A stretch of 64,000 nucleotides of DNA, from assembly GCA_033977485.1 (NCBI GenBank), contig CM066995.1:46373736-46437735 (forward strand), given 5' to 3'. Origin of the DNA: Hydrangea macrophylla. Lineage: Eukaryota; Streptophyta; Magnoliopsida; Cornales; Hydrangeaceae. The notes beneath the pieces are model-generated. The model saw only the letters and a program-made list of their open reading frames with translations. It had not been told where the DNA came from and ran no database searches. Made by a program: the position numbers and the translations under genes. Below, piece after piece: positions 57,222 to 64,000 of the stretch; the stretch's first letter is position 1, and every line of letters starts with the position of its first letter.

Positions 57222-57740
57222 GAGACCTACGTCTACGTGTGTGTCGCAGCACTTGTACTAACAAATCACCGGCAGCCTTTGGTGAACCGACAAAGAGGGC
57301 GGCACTACCAGAGACCGGCCGGGTATTATGCGTATGAGTATAATTGCGATTCTGTGGAATGAGAATGTAGCCCCCTATAGGGGGGTGAGTGGTCTCTTTC
57401 ATAGACACAAGAGACCACTCGTATAAGGTAAGCAACCTGATTGAGCAGCACGATCTAATTACAATTGATTAGCACAAATCGTGGGAGTTTCCTAATCAGA
57501 TTAGGAAACAACCTACACTTTCCATAGTCTTCTAGCTGAGGCAGGAAACTATCTAGGACACTCTGAATCATGCTCCACGAGGTGGCTGGCCCACTTTAGA
57601 TACTAGCATAAGCCCGCATTACGTTCTTGACCTGTGGGTCGAGACCGAGCTATCTTAAACATACCGTCCGGGGTGGCCATGCATTGGGCGCGATGGCTAG
57701 ATGACATGACACTCCTTGTCGAGCTTTACGGAGATCAACT
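57222..57740 (-). repeat. LTR fragment related to the Tat-B LTR
   Basis: GACCTACGTCTACGTG, AACCGACAAAGAGGGCGGCACT and GAGACCACTCGT align with 37850-38240 of Tat-B. It is cut on the left by Athila-2 at 57207 and merges into Ogre LTR sequence near 57740-57800. Confidence 0.65.
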
Positions 57741-57804
57741 CATACTAGGTATTTTTGTACGTATCATAAATAGGTCAAGATTGTTCCAACATCGTCATGG
57801 AATC

Positions 57805-58185
57805 TTTTCAAACATGTTGAAGCCATATCATCTCTATATGGATATTTTATTGGCTCCAGGTTAAGGTCCCTCTAGACCTTCATGTCGAGACTTGTATGTC
57901 TATAGGGATGTTACGATTTCAACGATTGGAGAGAATTCATGATTTTGGTCGAGCTTATTTGTCTTGTTAGATTTAGATGAAAATTCAATAATATCATATC
58001 CAAGCATGTGAACTAACCTTTGTTTTGTAGCGCAATAGAGGTACGATTTGTCATTTTCCCTTTTATTTCATTCGGCCTTAGTTGTTTTATTGCTTTCGCG
58101 ACTTCATGTACGACACCTTATATTAGGTTTATGCTTTATATGTTTATGTGATTTAGAGATCTTTTCTTAGGGTTTTCGAAACTCC
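57805..58185 (+). repeat. Ogre-family LTR fragment
   Basis: CATATCATCTCTATATGGA, TTTGTTTTGTAGCGC, GACACCTTATATTAGGTTT correspond in order to 38710-39060. This is the third copy of that LTR family in the window. Confidence 0.65.
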
Positions 58186-58189
58186 GTCC

Positions 58190-58900
58190 ACTTCAATCTA
58201 TTCGACAATTATCTCACTTTATCATATTTGTATCTTCAATTCCATAATTATCTCCTTAATATCTAGATTGTATTAATATTAATACATGCAATGTGAAAAA
58301 AAAAATAGTCATTTATTTTCAAATACAATACAACTTACCTGTTATAACAATTCAAAGTCGGTCGGATCATCCTATTTGGGACAAACAATCACTTGTTGCC
58401 AAACAAAATTTGCTTTTTTCAAAAATCAATTCCGCTTTGAAAAACAACTTAAGTCAGAAGCAATAGTTTGCCACTCTTTTAAAAAATCTTTATAAGAAAA
58501 AAAAAGGAAAAGAAAAAAAAAGAAAAAAAAAAAGAAAGAAAGATAAGAAATGATACAAATGGTAGGCTCTGTGTAGTTTCATGGATTTACGGTGGAAAAA
58601 TAAATGAAAACACCAAGGAAAGACTTTCCTTTGTTTGGTCACCCAGAAAAAAAATGGTGAGAAAAATAAGAAGGAAAAGATAAATAGTGTAAAATAATAA
58701 TATTAAAGATTCTTGATTTTTATGAGTCATGTTTCTCTCTTTTTTTCTTCATGTGCAAAAATCTACTGAAATTTTTTAACCTTTAATTTTATTTAAGCCT
58801 GAAAAAAGTAGAAAATTAGTTTACTTTCTTTTTTTCTTTTTCCATTAAAGTGTTTCCATGAATCGCAAACCAATCAAATCCTTAGATAAAGATATCGTTT
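58190..58900. repeat. AT-rich duplicated unit, first copy
   Basis: Order of blocks: TTATCTCACTTTATCATATTTG, AATACATGCAATGTGAAAA, a stretch with AAGTCGGTCGGATC, AAGTTAGAAGC-like text, and TTTAAGCCTGAAAAAAG. The same order occurs at 58962-61345. No gene is supported, and the 69-residue open frame at 58286 has no homologue I recognise. Confidence 0.6.
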
Positions 58901-59097
58901 ATAATTTTAATACATGATATTGGATGTAATGTTCTTACCAAGAGTTGTGGGTTGAGAAACCTCGTCATCTTCAACCTCTTTGCCCCTTATCTCATTTTTG
59001 TCATATTTGTATCTTCATTTTCGTAACTCTCTCTTGCTCTCTCTTTTATATCTATATTATGTTAATGTTAATACATGTCAATCATATGAAAAAAAAA

Positions 59098-60441
59098 GGG
59101 TAAATTTTAGAAACACCCTCTATACTATGACTCATTTGTACTAATATCCCCTCTACTATTAAAGTGAACATTGAGACCCCCTAAGGTATCATAAGGACTA
59201 ACAAATCTAACGCTGGTAACAGAAATTTTAAAATTACTTATATACCCCTCGTTATTACTACATATACCTAATATACCTTTTGCCCTAGTTATATAGCTAT
59301 ATATCTAACGATGATGGATTTCTTCTCTTACTAATCAGACGGGATAACAATGGGGAAACCCTAGAAAGCTAGGGTTTTAATCCTTTACTCTGCTATCAAT
59401 TGCCCTAATTCAGTAGAGATAAACTAAAAGGGTGTCATCGTCTCTCAGTTGAGTCTCTTTGAAGTTTGGGCCTGATTCAAGAACAGAGCTGCGAAGAAGT
59501 TGCTTAAAATCCTTCTTCTTCGTTCATAAAATCCTTCATCTTCGTTCATAAAAGACAGGTATAATACTTTTATGCAATCTATAAATATACACGCAGCAAT
59601 ATATACATTTGCGATCAATATCTAATTTTCAAACAAACTAAAATTCTCTACATGATTTAAAAGAAAAATTCAGTTTTTTAGGTTGGTCATCAAAGATTAA
59701 GAATTTCTATTGTAATCAAAGATTAATCATTTTTGAGGTTGGTCATCAAAATGCTATCTTTAGCTATGTGTATCAAATTAACAATTTCAGACAAATCTAT
59801 ACCCAATTTCGAATCAACAAGTATATATACACATACATTTGAAACCAACATATATAAACACACATACACAGATCGTGATTGAGCATAAAAAAAAATACAC
59901 AGATCGTGAGAGAGAGAGAGAGAGAGAGAGAGGAGAGTTTTAATACCCATTTTCAAAAAAATCAAAACACTATACATTATTTCATATCAACATACATATA
60001 TATACATGTATATACAAACATACACAAATCAAGAGAAAGAGCAGAGTGAGAATCAATGCCTTTCTTCTTTACAGATTTATGTAGATGATGCAATAGAAAG
60101 AGGGATTGCAGATTTTGAAAGGAAGAAGAAGCAAGATATAGCCTTGGTTGAGAGAGATGGAACTCTCGGTTAGGGCACAGAGAGCCAAATAGGTCTTAAT
60201 CTGTTTATATCTCAACATTTTGAAGATCTATAAAGGGCAAAATGGTCTATAGATTAAAGTTTTGTGTCATGTGCTTGGCACATGTTGAACTTCCGTTATA
60301 TTTGGGATGATAAACTAATAGAAAGATTAGATTGGTCAACTACATATAGCTCAGGGGGTGGGGTCTTTATGTTCACTTTAATAGTAGAGGGGATATTAGT
60401 ACAAATAGGTCATAGTACAAGGGGTGTTTCTGAAATTATCC
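59098..60441. mobile_element. Non-autonomous TIR transposon (1344 bp)
   Basis: The ends are inverted repeats of about 75 bp (GGGTAAATTTTAGAAACACC at the left; the complement of CTGAAATTATCC at the right). Both contain the block TACTAATATCCCCTCTACTA. Flanking A runs (8-9 bases) could be the target duplication, which fits Mutator or hAT. No transposase is seen. A GA microsatellite (59907-59933) and a short region with possible captured sequence are internal. Confidence 0.75.
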
Positions 60442-60556
60442 AAAAAAAATAATGTTCGTTCATTTTTAAACATAACATAACTTTACATTTCATATCAGCT
60501 CAAAGCCGGCTGGACCTTATTAGAGACCAACAATCACCAGTTACAAAAAAAAATTA

Positions 60557-60808
60557 CTCCCTCCGTCCCATTTTGAGAGTCCATTATTCTATTTTGGGAT
60601 GTCCCAAAATAGTGTCCACTTTCCTAAAATTGATGTACAATTTTTACTTACTTTCCAAACCTATCCCTCCTTGAAATCTACACCAAGACAAAACTAAAAA
60701 AGTTGTTGTAATGATTAGGGGCAATTGTGGAAAGTAGGTGTAGATTCTTTTTGTCCCCTTAATAAGTTGAGTTCCCAAAAATGGACTCACAAAATGGGAC
60801 GGAGGGAG
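60557..60808. mobile_element. Stowaway-like MITE (252 bp)
   Basis: Terminal inverted repeats CTCCCTCCGTCCCATTTTG and CAAAATGGGACGGAGGGAG are perfect over 19 bases, with TA on both sides (60555-60556, 60809-60810). Confidence 0.92.
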
Positions 60809-60813
60809 TAATA

Positions 60814-60850
<37 letters not shown>

Positions 60851-61376
60851 TTTGTTTTCATTGAATCAGCTTTAAAATTGAAAAAATAAATAAAAATTAA
60901 TAACAAGCTTAAGTTAGAAGCAGTAATTCGCTACTCTTTCAAAAATATTTATTAAAAAACCCTCTTATTCAAAAGGCAATTTCAAAAATTGAATCGCTTC
61001 AAAACTTTAAAAAAAAATGGCTTTAAGTTAGAAGCAGTAATTTGCTGCTCATTCAAAAATCTTTATCAAAAAATCCTCTTAATCCAACAACAATACCAGA
61101 CTCTTAGACTCTATTTGATTCATGTATTTACTGAGGAAAATGAAAGGAAAACTCCAATAAAAGGGTTTCCTTTTTTTTCGGTCACTAAAGAAAATAGTGA
61201 TGAAAATAAGAAGAAAAACATAACATAGTGAAAATAAAAATTAAGGATTTTGACTTTATCATTCATTTTTCTCCTCTCTTTTTTTTCTTCAGTTTCAAAA
61301 GTATTGTGGAAAATTTTTAACATTTATGGTTATTTAAGCCTGAAAAAATAAAATTAAAAATAAAAATGAAAGAAGG

Positions 61377-61996
61377 CATGGGCGGACCCAAGTGGAGGCC
61401 AAAGGGGGCCATGGCCCCCAAAATTTTTGAAACTTTGTGGGATATGTATGTAGTTTTAACATTTGAAGAATATTTTAGAAATTAGTCCTCCCAAATTTTT
61501 AACATTTACATTATAAACCATCCAATCAATTTGAAATCAAAAGCCCCAATGCCACAGTTTGTTTTGCAGGACTAATCTAAGGACGAAAAATTCTGGACTA
61601 ATGATCATTTTGAATTTAATATTCGTTGTTTGGTAGGCCAAATAGTACTACAAGCTTAATTGTCAATATCAACTTAATAGTTCCCATATAAAGGACTATT
61701 CACTCAAGGGTGTGGCATTAACTGTCCCCCATAATAGAGAATGAGAAGAATAATACTCAACTACCTAGCTCAAACAACAAAAATGACCTAACTGTAATCG
61801 ACTAAACTACTCTAATCGACTAAACTACTCTTTCGACTCTCATTCTCGCACTAAAAATATGTATAAATAGACCAAAAAATTTTGCCTCAGGGGCGCTACC
61901 CCTGAACCCCCGCATAAAACTTTTTTACCAGAGAACCCAATCCCATTTTACTTGGCCTCCCCTAACATAAAATCTTAAAATCTTGGGTCCGCCACT

Positions 61997-61997
<1 letters not shown>
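61377..61997. mobile_element. hAT-like non-autonomous element (621 bp)
   Basis: The left end CATGGGCGGACCCAAG and the complement of the right end, CAGTGGCGGACCCAAG, are inverted repeats typical of plant hAT termini. The flanks (AAAGAAGG and AGAGAGAG) do not give a clean 8-bp duplication because of the adjoining GA tract. No transposase is encoded. Confidence 0.6.
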
Positions 61998-62039
<42 letters not shown>

Positions 62040-62056
62040 TGTGTGTGTGTGTGTGT
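61998..62056. repeat. (GA)n followed by (GT)n microsatellite
   Basis: About 40 bases of GA repeats with one AAAG interruption, then about 16 bases of GT repeats abutting the next element. Confidence 0.95.
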
Positions 62057-62156
62057 AATACCCTGTATTTTTGTAATATATTATGTGAATAAGACCCTGT
62101 ATGCTTCTTTTAATACTTGTTTGAGCCTGGCCTTACCCTTGGTATAATTTGGATAC

Positions 62157-62337
62157 CAATCGATTAACAAGTTTTCCAATCGATTGTCTTATTTTGGATA
62201 CCAATCGATTGAACTTTATACCAATAGATTGCTTTTGTCAATCGATTGACACTTATGCCAATCGATTCGAGGCAGCTGGGCAGATTCTTTTGCTTTGGAT
62301 GGGGAGAGGCCACGTGAACACTTTCCCTCTATATATA
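62157..62337 (+). promoter_or_regulatory. Promoter: CAATCGATTG cluster plus TATA
   Basis: Six copies or variants of CAATCGATTG occupy 62157-62270. TATATATA follows at 62330-62337, 60 bp downstream. A leader exon and the donor at 62613 follow, and ten more CAATCGATTG copies occur in the predicted intron (62742-62931). Confidence 0.5.
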
Positions 62338-63235
62338 CCAGCCCATTTTGGGCGAATTTCTGTTTACAAAAATCAGAGAGAGTGAGAGGGAGAGTCTTGT
62401 GTGTGTATTATATATATATACACTCATATATATATACACACATATATACATATATTTATACACACACACAGATGGACTGAGAAGAAAGAAGAGAAGAAGA
62501 CCAGAGAAGAGAGAAGAAGAAAAAAGAAGATACAGCAGAGGAGAGAGAGAGGAGCCACCATTGAAGCTCCAAGCTTCATTACACACAACCAAACACGCCC
62601 TTAACGCCTAAGGTGAGTTCTAAACTCACTGGGTAACTTGTCATTGATGTTATGACTTGTTTAAATGAAGAAATGAGAATAAACCATGTATTCCCGTTTA
62701 TATGTTGCTGGACAGTCTTCTCTGTGAAGAAGACGAAGTATCAATCGATTGGTACTATTACCAATCGATTGACATCTTTCAGGTCCCAATCGATTGACAT
62801 TTTGTGCAATCGATTGGCATGGATTGTGATCCAATCGATTGAACCTTTTATCAATCGATTGACACTACTTCTATGACAATCGATTGAATCCCTTTCCAAT
62901 CGATTGATGCTACTTTTATACCAATCGATTGGAAGCTTCAGAATACTATTTTCTTATAATAACTGTTTAATTATTTATTTACTATTCAGTAATTTCCCAG
63001 CATGCTTTATTATTGTAATACAGACATGATAACGAGTTAATGCAACGTAGGATCATAGTAACGACAAGATTAACGGATAATGTTTATAATGTTAGATAAC
63101 GGAATAGTCGTGAATCCTTTGGAGTTAACGTTCATTTCATTCAGAGTAGTCGGGCCACATTGGGATTGTCATGTATCGGTGATAGAGTTGAACTTAAGTA
63201 GGTTTGCTAAGATTCGGGAAATTTGCGTACGCGGG

Positions 63236-63565
63236 CTTTGGTTGATCATATGTTCTTAAAAGCGGTAGACAGATGAAGGTGTCTATGACTTGCGGTGAAC
63301 CGGACCATTTGCCCTAAGATAGCCAGATGATCTAATCATATGTTCTTAAAAGCGGTAGACACACGAAGGTGTCTTTGACATGCGGTGGATCGTGATCACT
63401 GGTAGACGTCGCTAAGTCGTGGCATAGAATGATGTACTGTTGCTTAAAGCGTTATATCCCTGACATGCGGTGAACTGTGCATATGTTCTTAAAAGCGGGG
63501 GATGGACTAACGTGGTATCCATGACATGCGGTGAACTATGCATATGTTCTTAAAAGCGGTGGATG
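63236..63565. repeat. Irregular repeat with CATATGTTCTTAAAAGCGG
   Basis: The 19-base block CATATGTTCTTAAAAGCGG occurs at four places (near 63248, 63338, 63480 and 63540), each followed by GGTAGAC- or GGATG-type text and a GACATGCGGTGAAC block. Small hairpins (TAGACA/TGTCTA, AGACAC/GTGTCT) lie between. Confidence 0.75.
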
Positions 63566-63780
63566 AGCAATGGTGTGTTATAGAGTTGAACTACTGTCGA
63601 GTCTGTTCCCCTATCAGGACGTGTTATCGGTCTTAAAATGAATAGGACGTCAGTAATCGGATCATTGGTTTGATTAAATGAGTTACCCTTACTGAATTCT
63701 AATTTGGTTACTATTTATAACTTGTGGTAATATCAATAGTCGATACCCTGTTAGTATTTAACTCACTCGGCTTTCATTAA

Positions 63781-63963
63781 GCTGACGGCGTTTATGCCGC
63801 TGGACATTTCTACGTTCCAGCGCACCCTGGTTATGACTATACAGGTGAAGGGCCTGCAGGAGAGGACTACTATGCCGGTGACGGAGTCCCTGTGGAGGAT
63901 TTCCCCGACGGAGGTCAGACCGAAGAAGACTACTACGCCGAGGACTACCTCTACACCAACTGA
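63781..63963 (+). other. Open 60-codon stretch at the window end, not assigned
   Basis: In one frame the sequence reads VPAHPGYDYTGEGPAGEDYY and continues acidic and Tyr-rich to TGA at 63961, with no ATG. An overlapping frame begins with ATG at 63793. It could be an exon start after an acceptor (CATTAAG) or chance in GC-rich sequence. The right edge prevents a decision. Confidence 0.25.
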
Positions 63964-64000
63964 AGACTAGACTAGAATTGTAGCTAATTGTCTTTACCAT

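Larger units (their letters stand above)
58962..61345. repeat. AT-rich duplicated unit, second copy, with two insertions
   Basis: It repeats the blocks of the first copy but is split at 59098 by a 1.34-kb TIR transposon and at 60557 by a Stowaway MITE. A TAA microsatellite follows the MITE at 60818-60848. The uninterrupted first copy shows what the empty site looked like. Confidence 0.6.
62054..64000 (+). repeat. Probable LTR of a further element (right side outside window)
   Basis: Begins TGTAATACCCTG directly after a GT repeat, has a TATA box at 62330, a CT/GA-rich leader, a donor AAG-GTGAGT at 62613, palindrome clusters either side and tandem repeats from 63236. This resembles a large gypsy LTR, but no second end, primer site or coding gene is visible, so the assignment is tentative. 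A promoter region of some other element is possible. Confidence 0.4.

Noticed and set aside
62295..62611. Frames with Tyr-Ile-Tyr-Thr repeats near 62400
   Set aside because: They translate a TA/CA microsatellite next to the TATA box; no protein is likely.

Overview
The window is nuclear DNA of a flowering plant, most likely a eudicot with a large, repeat-rich genome. The evidence is nested Ty3-gypsy (Tat/Ogre and Athila) and Ty1-copia LTR retrotransposons, Stowaway MITEs, TIR elements, TA-rich spacers, plant-type U-rich introns and simple-sequence tracts. I see no confident single-copy host gene and no tRNA or rRNA gene; almost everything can be assigned to a mobile element or its debris.

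Layout. (1) 1-1578: 5' LTR and primer-binding site of a minus-strand copia element whose body lies left of the window. (2) 1579-14750 plus 38395-39517: an Ogre/Tat element on the plus strand (Tat-A). It has decayed protease, G-patch, RT, two RNase H parts and an integrase tail, then a long 3' region with two antisense genes (DUF7745-like and plant-mobile-domain-like), three hairpin-rich repeat arrays and a 3' LTR. The LTR is split by later insertions. (3) 14751-38387: a Retand-like Tat element on the minus strand (Tat-B) inserted in that LTR; its antisense extra gene lies at the left end. (4) 18033-32524: a nearly complete Athila (Athila-1) inserted in Tat-B's integrase, with a perfect 5-bp target duplication and 1619-bp LTRs about 98% identical. 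(5) 39518-42788: an antisense acidic gene of unknown family and a Stowaway MITE. (6) 42789-57207: an older minus-strand Athila (Athila-2), broken by a gag-only Tat derivative (Tat-C, 49238-55978), itself broken by an Ogre solo LTR (51807-54754). (7) 57208-64000: LTR fragments, a tandemly duplicated AT-rich unit hit by a TIR transposon and a second Stowaway, a hAT-like element, microsatellites and a probable further LTR.

The gag-pol genes follow the usual order (gag, protease, RT, RNase H, integrase), each unit between LTRs with tRNA primer sites and polypurine tracts. All are damaged by stops, frameshifts or deletions, so the locus looks transcriptionally dead apart from possible products of Athila-1.

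The most unusual signal is shared promoter architecture. In copia, Athila, Ogre and a fourth LTR family, and before both antisense genes of Tat-A, a cluster of short degenerate palindromes lies about 25-130 bp upstream of a TATA-like box. The palindrome differs by family (TTCGATCGATCGAA, CAATCGATTG, CGGCACTCACTGAGTGCCG) but the placement recurs. In the Athila LTR, the Athila env-like leader and the 62-kb LTR a second cluster lies a few hundred bases downstream, in at least two cases inside a predicted leader intron. Athila copies also share a small spliced open reading frame between pol and env-like.
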